20,143 bases of DNA from DAOTTW01 sp034437615 (GTDB lineage: Bacteria > Chloroflexota > Anaerolineae > Aggregatilineales > Phototrophicaceae): assembly GCA_034437615.1 (NCBI GenBank), contig DAOTTW010000125.1:1-20143 (forward strand), read 5' to 3'. Below are positions 1-7,196 of this stretch, piece by piece (the stretch's first letter is position 1; each line of letters begins with the position of its first letter). The translations under genes were made by a program, and so were the position numbers. Below the pieces are notes generated by a model that saw only the letters and a program-made list of their open reading frames with translations, did not search any database and was not told the origin of the DNA.

Positions 1-537
1 TGTGCTTACTTTCTGTGCGACTATTTGCCAGAGCGGTTGCTTGGTGTCTGTTACTTGCAAGTCTTGCACTTCATTGGCCCCAGCATTGGACGTGCGGCAG
101 AGGATGATGCAACCTTTATCTTTGCGTTCAAGGAACGGCGCTAAGCCTTCGCTGCCGATATAAGGGTGCAGGGTGATGGCATCAAAGCCGAGATGATCGA
201 AGATGGCGGTTGCATAGGCTTCGTTGGTGCTGCCAATGTCCGCACGTTTGGCATCGCAGATGGTGAAAATATCGGGGTGCTCGTCGCGCAAGTACGTCAT
301 CGTCATTTCGAGTTCGCGCCATCCGGTTGAACCGCGTGCTTCGTAAAATGCGATGTTGAGCTTATAGGCGGCTGCATAAGCATGTGTTTGCTCGATGACG
401 CGCTGATTGAAGTGAAATTGCGGTGCGTCTGATTTCAGCAGATCATCGGGCAAGCGGTTGATGTTCGTATCCAAGCCCACACACAGGAGCGAATTCACCG
501 CATCAACGCGGGTGTTGTACTTTTCGATGACTGTCAT
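1..537 (-). CDS. pyrF: Orotidine 5'-phosphate decarboxylase (PyrF, type 2), 3' end cut by window
   Basis: The gene runs off the left edge, so only the first 179 residues are visible. The enzyme decarboxylates OMP to UMP, the last step of de novo pyrimidine synthesis, in the cytoplasm. The catalytic motif DAKRADIGST lies at residues 95-104, giving the Asp-x-Lys-x-x-Asp charge network (D95, K97, D100). Other signs of the longer type 2 form are the LDTN stretch at 22-25, KLNIAFYEA at 59-67, THPY-like TLHPYIG at 122-128 and CRTSN at 147-151. The ATG at 535-537 overlaps the TGA of pyrE in an ATGA junction, which suggests translational coupling. Type 2 enzymes are about 270 residues, so roughly a third of the protein should lie outside the window. 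No frameshift is seen in the visible part. Confidence 0.95.
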   Translation of the reverse strand, partial: MTVIEKYNTRVDAVNSLLCVGLDTNINRLPDDLLKSDAPQFHFNQRVIEQTHAYAAAYKLNIAFYEARGSTGWRELEMTMTYLRDEHPDIFTICDAKRADIGSTNEAYATAIFDHLGFDAITLHPYIGSEGLAPFLERKDKGCIILCRTSNAGANEVQDLQVTDTKQPLWQIVAQKVST

Positions 538-1166
538 GCGAAACCGTGCCTTGTCGCCCAATGACGCGGGTCGTTGAACCAATCTGAAATTACGTCACTT
601 TGCTTTGTTGTGAATAAACCCCGTGCTGCGGCAACGTTTAAGATGGTTGTGAATGTCGTCAGCGTGCGCAATGTGATATTAGTCGCTTGAAAAGCTGCCC
701 GTGCCTCTGCAAAATCATAACTGACGATTGCCAGCACATTTTGTACGTTGGCGTCAGCATCGCGCAGCGCATCGACGCCGGACAAGCTGCTGCTGCCCGT
801 CGTCACCAGGTCTTCTATTAACAAAACACGTCGCTCGCCGACATCACCGCCTTCAATGCGCTTTGCTTTGCCGTGTTCTTTGGCTACTTTACGGATAAAA
901 ACTGACGGCCTTTGCAGGTGATAGGCTAACGCTGCGCTGTGCGGCACGCCGCCTACGGCTACCCCGGCGATGATGTCGTGCTCAATGGTTTGTGCTAGCT
1001 GTGCAAAGGCTTCGATGACCACACGCCATTGCTGCGGGTGAAATGGCAGCGTGCGGTTATCCACATACACAGGCGATATGATGCCAGATTTGAACGTCAC
1101 AGGTTGCTCTGGTGCGAAGCCGACCGCGCCAATATCTAACAGGGCTTTGGCGACTGTTGTATCCAT
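534..1166 (-). CDS. pyrE: Orotate phosphoribosyltransferase
   Basis: PyrE transfers phosphoribose from PRPP to orotate to make OMP. The protein is 210 residues, close to the usual length (E. coli about 213). The PRPP-binding signature VLLIEDLVTTGSS is at residues 114-126, and the mobile catalytic loop RKVAKEHGK with its lysines and histidine is at 92-100. The N-terminal FKSG at 25-28 fits the family's TLKSG substrate loop. The start ATG has a GAGAG ribosome site about 7 bases upstream. It sits 77 bases after pyrD, with a hairpin in the gap, and overlaps pyrF by ATGA. It feeds OMP directly to PyrF, the same order as in the eukaryotic fused UMP synthase. Confidence 0.95.
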   Translation of the reverse strand: MDTTVAKALLDIGAVGFAPEQPVTFKSGIISPVYVDNRTLPFHPQQWRVVIEAFAQLAQTIEHDIIAGVAVGGVPHSAALAYHLQRPSVFIRKVAKEHGKAKRIEGGDVGERRVLLIEDLVTTGSSSLSGVDALRDADANVQNVLAIVSYDFAEARAAFQATNITLRTLTTFTTILNVAAARGLFTTKQSDVISDWFNDPRHWATRHGFA

Positions 1167-1197
1167 TGCTTACTCTCGTTTACGCATTTTTTCTATT

Positions 1198-1228
1198 GTG
1201 GCGGACGCAGCAAACCGCGTCCCTCCAC
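1198..1228. repeat. Palindromic repeat / hairpin in the pyrD-pyrE gap
   Basis: An inverted repeat pairs GGACGC (1203-1208) with GCGTCC (1217-1222) around an 8-base loop. A second pairing of GTGG (1198-1201) with CCAC (1225-1228) extends the stem past a small bulge. In the sense of pyr transcription it is followed by a short A-rich stretch rather than a U run, so it does not look like a simple terminator. The element resembles the GGGACGCGC repeat at 20071-20112. It may be a dispersed repeat and could act on mRNA processing or relative expression of pyrEF. Confidence 0.6.
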
Positions 1229-1243
1229 GAATCCTTTGCCAAG

Positions 1244-2356
1244 TTATTGTTCTCTCAGGATTTGTGCCGCCGCCAATGGACCGCGATATACCAGCGCAGA
1301 CCAGTATTGCACGGCTTGGACGCCGATACGTTTGTAGCGATTATAACTGATCCCATCCAACACGCCGCCGCAGCCGATTACATCGACATCGTAGCCGCGT
1401 TTTGTCGTCTCAGATTGCAAGATGCTGGCTGCGGCGAGGGCATCCATGTGTAAGCGGCCACCGCCGACGCCCGCAATCTGTGCTTGATCGTCCGGGGTGG
1501 GCCTGGGCAATGTGTTGGTTGCTATTACAGCCTGTGTGCCTGTATCCGCGAGGGCACGTAGCAGGGTACGATATTGCGATGCTGCTAGACCTGGGCCGAC
1601 CTTGACCCACAGCGGCACCTGAACCCCTTGCTGTGTGATGGTTTCCAGTGCTACTGAGCACAAGCGGCGTGTTTTATCGCCTGTCTGGTTGCCGGATGGG
1701 TCGTCTTCTGTGTTGGGGCAACTGATGTTGAGCGTGAACCAACTCGGCACGATGCCACGACACAAAAACGCCTGGAGTGATTCGCGGACGTGCTGTGTTT
1801 CTTGCTGTGGGTCGCTGATGCCAGGGCTGACCGCGATATTGATGCCGAATGTGCCTGGCAGTTTATCACGCTGGCGAAACAAGAACGCTGCTGCTGCGGC
1901 TGCACCGGGGTTTTTCAAGCCGACGCGATTCTGTGTGGATTGCGTCTCTGCATCCCGCCAGATGACCGTTCCGGTGTTGCCCAAGCGTGGATAGCGTGTG
2001 AACGAGCCGAACTCAACTGGGCCGACCAATGCAGGCAATGAGCGCCAACCCGGTATGATGTTATATCCGGCGCGAACCGTTCTGAGTGCGGCCTCTGCAT
2101 TGATGAAACCATGCCCTTTGACCATGCCTGCGGCCAGAATCAGCGGTTGTGGTAGATCAACGCCGCCTACATGCACGCTTTGCGTATTGTGAGTCAGGTC
2201 ATGCACGATTTTCGCCGCCGTGTACAGCATAGGGTTGTGGTCTGCACGCGCTAGCAATTCCAGCAGACGATCATGCGCTTCCTGGGCTGATTGCTGGAAT
2301 AGACGTGGTTTGATGCGCTGATACGCCGCATCGTAGATCGCTAGCAAGGGCTTCAT
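1244..2356 (-). CDS. pyrD: Dihydroorotate dehydrogenase, unusual mixed-class form
   Basis: The enzyme oxidises dihydroorotate to orotate with FMN. The protein is 370 residues. The helical N-terminus (residues 1-40) and AAGMVKG at 75-81 recall class 2, the quinone-linked membrane-associated form. The catalytic loop, however, reads NISCPNT (210-216), with Cys213 where class 2 enzymes have Ser and class 1 enzymes have Cys. RVGLKNPG at 144-151 also looks class-1-like. The FMN phosphate region is recognisable as VKVGPGL (251-257), ATNT (279-282) and GCGGV (328-332). The usual GTVTP stretch of class 2 is replaced by a longer PGWRSLPALVGP segment near residue 102. Its ATG overlaps the pyrC TGA (ATGA). 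No pyrK lies in the operon. The enzyme identity is sure; the electron acceptor is uncertain. Confidence 0.92.
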   Translation of the reverse strand: MKPLLAIYDAAYQRIKPRLFQQSAQEAHDRLLELLARADHNPMLYTAAKIVHDLTHNTQSVHVGGVDLPQPLILAAGMVKGHGFINAEAALRTVRAGYNIIPGWRSLPALVGPVEFGSFTRYPRLGNTGTVIWRDAETQSTQNRVGLKNPGAAAAAAFLFRQRDKLPGTFGINIAVSPGISDPQQETQHVRESLQAFLCRGIVPSWFTLNISCPNTEDDPSGNQTGDKTRRLCSVALETITQQGVQVPLWVKVGPGLAASQYRTLLRALADTGTQAVIATNTLPRPTPDDQAQIAGVGGGRLHMDALAAASILQSETTKRGYDVDVIGCGGVLDGISYNRYKRIGVQAVQYWSALVYRGPLAAAQILREQ

Positions 2357-3435
2357 GCGTAATCATCTCCGAATACGTTGCGGCCAAAGCCAGCGCCGAC
2401 CAACATCTGTTCACCATCATAGACTTGTACGCCGCGTATCCATGTCTCGGTGACTCTGCCATGCAGCGTCATACCTTCGAATGGCGACCAACCACATAAT
2501 GTGTGCAGTTCGCCGCGTTGTAGCGTATAGATATGATCTAAATCAACCACCGCGTAGGTATCCGGTGGTGCGCTGATATTCCAGATGCGTCGTGGGTTTG
2601 TCGCCACGAGTTCGATTATACGCTCTAGCGTGAGGCGGCCCTCATGAACAGCAGTCAGCAGCAGAGGCAACGTCGTCTCTAATCCCGGCACACCGTATGG
2701 TGGCGTATCGGATTGCTTTTCGGCTAGCGTATGCGGTGCATGGTCGGATTCGACCACATCGACAACGCCATCTGCGATGGCTTGCCAAAGTGCATCACGG
2801 TCTGCTGCTGTCTTGAGGGGTGGCTTCATAATGGCGAATGCGCCTAACGTGGCGACATCGGCTTGTGTTAGATACAGATGATGCGGGCAGACGCCAATTG
2901 TCACGGGCAGGCCTTCGTTTTTGGCATCCGTTAGATAGCGGATTTCGTCGGCGGTGCTGATGTGCAGAAAATGCGTGTGTTTGCGGTATTTGCGCACAAG
3001 CGCGACGATGTCCAGCACGGTTTTGTCTTCTGCGTGTACGCTGATGGGCTTTGAGGCTGGCCATGCGGCATAGTGGGCATCGCGTTGCGCCTGATCTTCG
3101 ATGAGTAGATTGCCGGTGGTGCTGTTGTTGAAGATTTTCAGGCCACAGCAATCAGCGACCAGATCTGCATACGCGGCTGTGTTATCTGCTTGCGACGCTC
3201 CGGCATAGACACCCCAATCGCAGAGGGCATTTTGCGCCAGGGCAGCGAGTTTTGTATTCAGGGCTGTTCGGTCAAGCGTAGTCGGCGGTGTGTTGGGCAT
3301 ATCGAACACCGCCCAGTAACCCCCAGCTACAGCCGCAGCCGTCTCGCTAGTGAAGGTCGCTTTATGCGACCAATTAAGGTCACGCAGATGCGTGTGTGGG
3401 TCCAGCATCGCCGGAATTGTCATGCGCTTAGACAT
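2353..3435 (-). CDS. pyrC: Dihydroorotase, CAD-like
   Basis: PyrC cyclises carbamoyl aspartate to dihydroorotate. The protein is 360 residues. Zinc ligands are visible: HTHLRD at 14-19 (H14, H16), the carbamylated-lysine candidate K100 in CGLKIFNN, H134 in SVHAED, H158 in HFLHIS, and D231 in ESDHAPHT. The short N-terminus without a full beta-sandwich, and segments such as GLETTLPLLLTAVHEGRL (251-268) and NPRRIW (284-289), closely match the dihydroorotase domain of eukaryotic CAD as I know it. The ATG at 3433-3435 has AAGGGGG about 5 bases upstream and overlaps the end of pyrB by 8 bases; an internal ATG 12 bases later has no such site. PyrB, just upstream, makes its substrate. Confidence 0.95.
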   Translation of the reverse strand: MSKRMTIPAMLDPHTHLRDLNWSHKATFTSETAAAVAGGYWAVFDMPNTPPTTLDRTALNTKLAALAQNALCDWGVYAGASQADNTAAYADLVADCCGLKIFNNSTTGNLLIEDQAQRDAHYAAWPASKPISVHAEDKTVLDIVALVRKYRKHTHFLHISTADEIRYLTDAKNEGLPVTIGVCPHHLYLTQADVATLGAFAIMKPPLKTAADRDALWQAIADGVVDVVESDHAPHTLAEKQSDTPPYGVPGLETTLPLLLTAVHEGRLTLERIIELVATNPRRIWNISAPPDTYAVVDLDHIYTLQRGELHTLCGWSPFEGMTLHGRVTETWIRGVQVYDGEQMLVGAGFGRNVFGDDYA

Positions 3436-4546
3436 AGGCCCCCTTCAGCACTTTGGCCAGCAATGCCATACGCACGAACATACCGTTTTCCATTTGCTCG
3501 AAGTAGATTGCACGTGGGTCAGCGTCGAGGCGGTCATGATCGTCAGCCGTGCCCATTTCATGTTTACGGGGCAAGGGGTGCATTAAGATGGTGTCTTTTG
3601 GCGCTTGTGCCAACGTTTCCGGCAGCATGATGAACTTGTCTTTGATCGCTTCATAGTCGTTGACATCTGAGAAGCGTTCTTGCTGTATCCGCGTCCAGTA
3701 GATCACATCGCTGCGCCCAAGCACATCATGCAGTTCTTCGGTCTGCGTTACGCCAACACCTAAATCTTCCAGCATGTCGATGATATTCTGTGGCATCCGC
3801 AGTGTATCCGGCGAGACAAAGTTGATTTGTGCCCCCTTTGGACGATAGAAAGCAATCAGCTTTGACAGCGAATGCACTGTGCGCCCGTTTTTCAGGTCAC
3901 CGACCATCGTGATGCCCACATCATCAAGGCCACCTTTGCGATCAATGATGGTGAAAATATCGAGTAGGGCCTGTGTGGGGTGCTCACCGATGCCATCGCC
4001 ACCACTGATAACGACTGTTGGCGTTACGATGCGGGTGTTGAGCCTATCCAAGTAATGGGCGGCTTCGTAGGATGAGCCTAGGCGTGGGTGCCGCATGACA
4101 ATCACATCGGCATAGCAGCCAACGGCTCGAATCGTATCTGAGATGTTTTCACCCTTGTACATGGACGAAAAACGCACGCCATTGCTGGCTGCGATGACTT
4201 CACCACCCAGGCGGCGCATGGATGCCTGAAATGACATATCCGTGCGCGTGCTGGATTCAAAGAACAGGGATGCCATGACTTTGCCAGCACAAATCTCGGT
4301 TAAGCCTCTGTCATTCTGGCGTAGGCGCTTACGAATGGACTTTGCCGCATCGAAGATTTCATCCAGGTCTTCGCGTGCAAATTGGTCTACGGTGATGATG
4401 TGCTTGCCCTTAAAATCGCCTGCAATTTGTGGTGGCATGTAGGTATGGCGGTGTGGGCTGACGCGGTTTTCGTCTTTTGCCTGTGCGTCTGTCTCTTGTT
4501 GGTCGTCTGCCGGTTGATCTTGGATTGCGTCTGTCATTATGGCCAT
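3428..4546 (-). CDS. pyrB: Aspartate carbamoyltransferase catalytic chain
   Basis: PyrB joins carbamoyl phosphate and aspartate, the first committed pyrimidine step. With the start at 4546 it has 372 residues, longer than the usual 310 or so because of a hydrophilic tail of about 40 residues. Motifs are SSTRTDMSF (98-106, carbamoyl phosphate binding), K131 in the mobile 80s-type loop, GDGIGEHPTQALLDIFTI (183-200), GDLKNGRTVHSL (216-227) and HPLPR (323-327). GEHPTQALLDIFTI and the C-terminal GMFVRMALLAKVL are CAD-like. The open frame extends upstream to 4723, but that stretch covers the promoter; the ATG at 4546 has GGGG at a good distance. A second ATG at 4537 is possible. It heads the pyrBCDEF operon. 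No pyrI regulatory chain follows. Confidence 0.95.
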   Translation of the reverse strand: MAIMTDAIQDQPADDQQETDAQAKDENRVSPHRHTYMPPQIAGDFKGKHIITVDQFAREDLDEIFDAAKSIRKRLRQNDRGLTEICAGKVMASLFFESSTRTDMSFQASMRRLGGEVIAASNGVRFSSMYKGENISDTIRAVGCYADVIVMRHPRLGSSYEAAHYLDRLNTRIVTPTVVISGGDGIGEHPTQALLDIFTIIDRKGGLDDVGITMVGDLKNGRTVHSLSKLIAFYRPKGAQINFVSPDTLRMPQNIIDMLEDLGVGVTQTEELHDVLGRSDVIYWTRIQQERFSDVNDYEAIKDKFIMLPETLAQAPKDTILMHPLPRKHEMGTADDHDRLDADPRAIYFEQMENGMFVRMALLAKVLKGAYV

Positions 4547-4568
4547 ATTTTCCCCAATTATCACGTTG

Positions 4569-4597
4569 ATTATAGCGCCTACGAGGGGCAATTTGAA
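4569..4597 (-). promoter_or_regulatory. Promoter of the pyr operon
   Basis: On the minus strand a perfect TATAAT (4569-4574) lies 17 bases from TTCAAA (4592-4597), a 4 of 6 match to the -35 box. Transcription would start near 4562, leaving a leader of only about 16 bases before the pyrB ATG. That leader contains the ribosome site GGGG but has no room for a PyrR-type or UTP-sensing attenuator. Confidence 0.65.
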
Positions 4598-4605
4598 GCA
4601 AACTG

Positions 4606-4614
4606 TGTCATAAT
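4606..4614 (+). promoter_or_regulatory. Extended -10 promoter of pepA
   Basis: TGTCATAAT is an extended -10 element (TGN plus a 5 of 6 match to TATAAT). No good -35 box is seen at 16-18 bases, which is allowed for extended -10 promoters. Transcription would start near 4621, about 44 bases before the pepA ATG. It lies only 9 bases beyond the -35 box of the opposing pyrB promoter, so the two promoters would compete for polymerase or share regulators. Confidence 0.45.
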
Positions 4615-4664
4615 GCAGCCTTTGATTGATTTTAACATGCAGCAATAAACGAAAAGGATGTCCC

Positions 4665-6200
4665 ATGGATATACAAGCGACTGTGGGTGAGCCGCAGAGC
4701 ACTGAAACAGATGCACTTATCATCTATTTAGCAGAGACAGCAGAGACAGATGTAGATGACGATAGCATCATGCCTCTATTGCCCGATGTAAAGGCGATTG
4801 ACGAGGCATTAAATGGGGCCATCACCGACTTACTGACTGGCGGCGACTTTTCCGGCAAGGCCAACGAGACGGTCACACTGTATCCACGCGGCGCAGTTCC
4901 GGCGCAGCGCGTGATCCTGGTGGGCATGGGCAAGCTGGATGATTTTAGTGAGGATGTCGCACGGCGCGTTGTGGCCAGTGGCTTGCAGCGTGCGCGGACG
5001 CTGCAAGTCAAGCGGGCAAGTACGGTGCTGGTCGGTGTGGGGGCTGCGGATAAGGCGCTGGATGTGACGCAATCAGCGCGGGCCATCGCTGAAGGTGGCT
5101 TGCTGGGCCTATACCAGTATCATGGGCAGAAAACCAGCGATGCACCTGATGATTTGCCGCAGCGCCTGAGCGTCATAGCCTCCGATGATACGCTGGCCGC
5201 AACCGAGGCAGGGCTTGCAATAGGGCGTGCTTATGCTGAAGGTGCGATTATGGCGCGTAACCTGGTGAATTTGCCGCCGAATTACTGCACGCCAAACTAT
5301 CTCGCACAAGAAGCGCTGGATATGGCTAAAGAAGTGGGCCTGAAGGGTGACGCGCTCGAACGACATCAAATGGAAGCGCTGAAGATGGGTGCGTTGCTGG
5401 CTGTGGCGCAGGGTAGCGATACGCCGCCTCGTTTTATCATCCTGGAGCACAACGCAGACAAGGCAAATGACTTTGACACGTTGGTACTGATCGGTAAGGG
5501 CGTTACGTTCGATACGGGCGGCTACAGCCTGAAAACACGCGATGGTATGATTGGCATGAAGGCCGATATGAGCGGTGGTGCCGCCGTTATCGGGGCCATG
5601 AAAACGATTGCCATGCTGGATGTACCGTTGCACGTCGTCGGGTTGGTGCCTGCTGCGGATAACATGATTAACGGCAAGGCGTATCGTCCGCAGGACGTGA
5701 TTACAGCCAGCAACGGCACAACCATTGAGATTGTCAGCACAGATGCCGAGGGCCGTATGCTGCTGGCGGATGCGCTGGTGTACGCCAAGCGTTATGATCC
5801 GGCAGCAGTGGTGAACATTGCTACGTTGACGGGCGCTGCGGTTGTGGCGCTGGGTGATGCCGCTGCCGCACTCTATGGTACAGATGATACGCTGCGCGAT
5901 CAGCTTGTGGCGGCGGGTGATGCTACCTATGAGCGCGTATGGCCGATGCCGTTATTCCCTGAGTATGCAAAGGCGCTTGAATCCACGACCGCCGACACCA
6001 AGAACTCTAGCCGAGGCGGTGGTGGTGCTGGCACGGCGGCCTGGTTCCTGAAGAACTTCGTGGATTATCCGGCGTGGGCGCATGTGGACATGGCTGGCAA
6101 AATGTCTGCAAGTGGTGATGTGCCGTACATCCCGAAAGGCGATGCATCCGGCTTTGGGGCGCGTTTATTGGCTCAGTGGGTGCAAAAGCGCAGTACGTAG
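4665..6200 (+). CDS. pepA: Leucyl aminopeptidase, M17 family (PepA)
   Basis: This cytosolic two-metal aminopeptidase removes N-terminal residues from peptides. The protein is 511 residues with the M17 layout: a variable N-terminal domain (about 1-180) and a catalytic C-terminal domain. Metal and catalytic residues are visible: K278 in GKGVTFDTGGYSLK, D283, K290, D301 in MKADMSGG, and D360, E362 and R364 in STDAEGRM (family consensus NTDAEGRL). The ATG at 4665 has AAAAGGA about 7 bases upstream; an in-frame upstream start at 4626 would fall close to the transcription start. It is divergent from pyrB. In E. coli the homologue (PepA/CarP/XerA) also binds DNA and takes part in pyrimidine control of carAB; whether that holds here is unknown. 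Confidence 0.95.
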   Translation: MDIQATVGEPQSTETDALIIYLAETAETDVDDDSIMPLLPDVKAIDEALNGAITDLLTGGDFSGKANETVTLYPRGAVPAQRVILVGMGKLDDFSEDVARRVVASGLQRARTLQVKRASTVLVGVGAADKALDVTQSARAIAEGGLLGLYQYHGQKTSDAPDDLPQRLSVIASDDTLAATEAGLAIGRAYAEGAIMARNLVNLPPNYCTPNYLAQEALDMAKEVGLKGDALERHQMEALKMGALLAVAQGSDTPPRFIILEHNADKANDFDTLVLIGKGVTFDTGGYSLKTRDGMIGMKADMSGGAAVIGAMKTIAMLDVPLHVVGLVPAADNMINGKAYRPQDVITASNGTTIEIVSTDAEGRMLLADALVYAKRYDPAAVVNIATLTGAAVVALGDAAAALYGTDDTLRDQLVAAGDATYERVWPMPLFPEYAKALESTTADTKNSSRGGGGAGTAAWFLKNFVDYPAWAHVDMAGKMSASGDVPYIPKGDASGFGARLLAQWVQKRST

Positions 6201-6207
6201 GTTTGAT

Positions 6208-6227
6208 GGGCACGGTGGGCCGTGCCC
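6208..6227. terminator. Bidirectional hairpin between pepA and pgl
   Basis: GGGCACGG (6208-6215) pairs perfectly with CCGTGCCC (6220-6227) around a 4-base TGGG loop. It sits in the 41-base gap between two convergent genes, so it can end transcripts from both sides. There is no clear T run on either side, so it may be a transcript-end stabiliser rather than a strict intrinsic terminator. Confidence 0.6.
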
Positions 6228-6241
6228 GAACCCAAAGGCAG

Positions 6242-6976
6242 TTATTTGCTGAGCGCCTGGGCTGCCGCTTGATCGACCCACCATACTAAATAACCATCGG
6301 TTGGCTTAATGATCTGTGCCGGGTATTTTGACGGGTTATATTCGCCTTCTAGTACATTTTTCAAAGCGGTTGCCTTATCATCACCGGAAACCAGAAATGC
6401 GACGTTACGCGCCTGATTAATCAATGCGGGGGTCATTGTAATGCGGTAGCCGTCATGCTTATGGACGTAATGCGCTGTGACCCACATCTGTGTTTCATAG
6501 GTGGGTGGTGTGCCAGGGAAAAGCGAAGCCGTGTGTGCATCATCACCGAGACCAAGCAGAACAAGGTCGATGGCGGCTGGCGTATGCATGAAAAATGTGC
6601 GTAATTCGTGGGCGTAGTGTGCTGCTGCTCGTTCTGGCGTCTGCTCTGTATTGATGCGATGCACGTTTACATCAGGTATTTGTATGTGGCGCAGCAACGC
6701 ATCAGCCACCATTGCATAATTACTGTCGGGGTGATCTGATGGCACGGCGCGTTCATCCCCGAAAAAGAGGTGTACATTACGCCAGTTTAGTTGTTGCGCA
6801 TACTCAAGTTCGGCCAGTCGTTCATATAGAGGTTTGGGCGTTGAGCCACCAGCCAATGCTATCGAGAAGCGTCCGCGTGTGTCGATAATACGTTTTGCCA
6901 GTGCTATAATTTGATCTGCTGCGGTTTTGATGAGGCTATCTTTATCTGGGTAAATCTTTACGTTTTCCGCTGCCAT
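6242..6976 (-). CDS. pgl: 6-phosphogluconolactonase
   Basis: The enzyme hydrolyses 6-phosphogluconolactone to 6-phosphogluconate in the oxidative pentose phosphate pathway. The protein is 244 residues, typical for the DevB/SOL type. Motifs are ALAGGSTP (40-47), FFGDERAVP (71-79) and GLGDDAHTASLFPG (142-155), the last being the family's GLGxDGHTASLFPG with Ala in place of one Gly. TPALINQARNVAFLVSG in the C-terminal half is also typical. I chose the ATG at 6976 because GGAAGG lies 8 bases upstream; the frame stays open to 7060 but has no site there. It stands alone: no zwf or gnd is nearby. The promoter region is shared with the divergent gene at 7197. Confidence 0.93.
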   Translation of the reverse strand: MAAENVKIYPDKDSLIKTAADQIIALAKRIIDTRGRFSIALAGGSTPKPLYERLAELEYAQQLNWRNVHLFFGDERAVPSDHPDSNYAMVADALLRHIQIPDVNVHRINTEQTPERAAAHYAHELRTFFMHTPAAIDLVLLGLGDDAHTASLFPGTPPTYETQMWVTAHYVHKHDGYRITMTPALINQARNVAFLVSGDDKATALKNVLEGEYNPSKYPAQIIKPTDGYLVWWVDQAAAQALSK

Positions 6977-7035
6977 AATGCACACCTTCCATTTCGTTTT
7001 GGACATTCGCGTTAATCGAATAAATTTATCAGAGA

Positions 7036-7059
7036 TGTTTACCACATGGATGTTAAACA
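7036..7059. promoter_or_regulatory. Operator-like dyad between pgl and the gene at 7197
   Basis: TGTTTA (7036-7041) and TAAACA (7054-7059) are perfect inverted arms around 12 bases. An inner ACAT-GG-ATGT dyad (7044-7053) is offset by one base. The site lies about 60 bases upstream of pgl and about 140 upstream of the gene at 7197. It has the size of a helix-turn-helix repressor site, but no regulator is encoded nearby. Confidence 0.3.
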
Positions 7060-7137
7060 AGCGCTATCTTGATATAAGCCAAGAGTAAAATTATGAACAT
7101 TTACCTAACGTCCAACGGGCTAAGCTGGGCGATGTTT

Positions 7138-7143
7138 TATAAT
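7138..7143 (+). promoter_or_regulatory. Possible -10 box for the gene at 7197
   Basis: A perfect TATAAT lies 53 bases upstream of the ATG. No convincing -35 box is present at the right distance, so the call rests on the hexamer alone in an AT-rich stretch. Confidence 0.3.
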
Positions 7144-7196
7144 CATTAAAATCATAAGCATACTTTGAATAGCAAAGCATAGCTTGGAGCCACCTC

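Noticed and set aside
3190..3630. 146-codon plus-strand frame across pyrC and pyrB
   Set aside because: Antisense to two overlapping conserved genes, with no family likeness.
4547..4568. PyrR-type attenuator or riboswitch before pyrB
   Set aside because: The predicted leader is about 16 bases, with no stem-loop and no room for one.
4547..4723. In-frame N-terminal extension of pyrB by 59 codons
   Set aside because: It would run through the pyrB promoter and into pepA coding sequence; the ATG at 4546 has a good ribosome site.
5109..5633. Open frame of 174 codons on the minus strand within pepA
   Set aside because: pepA is clearly real with all catalytic motifs; the antisense frame is His/Gln-rich, with no domain and no ribosome site.
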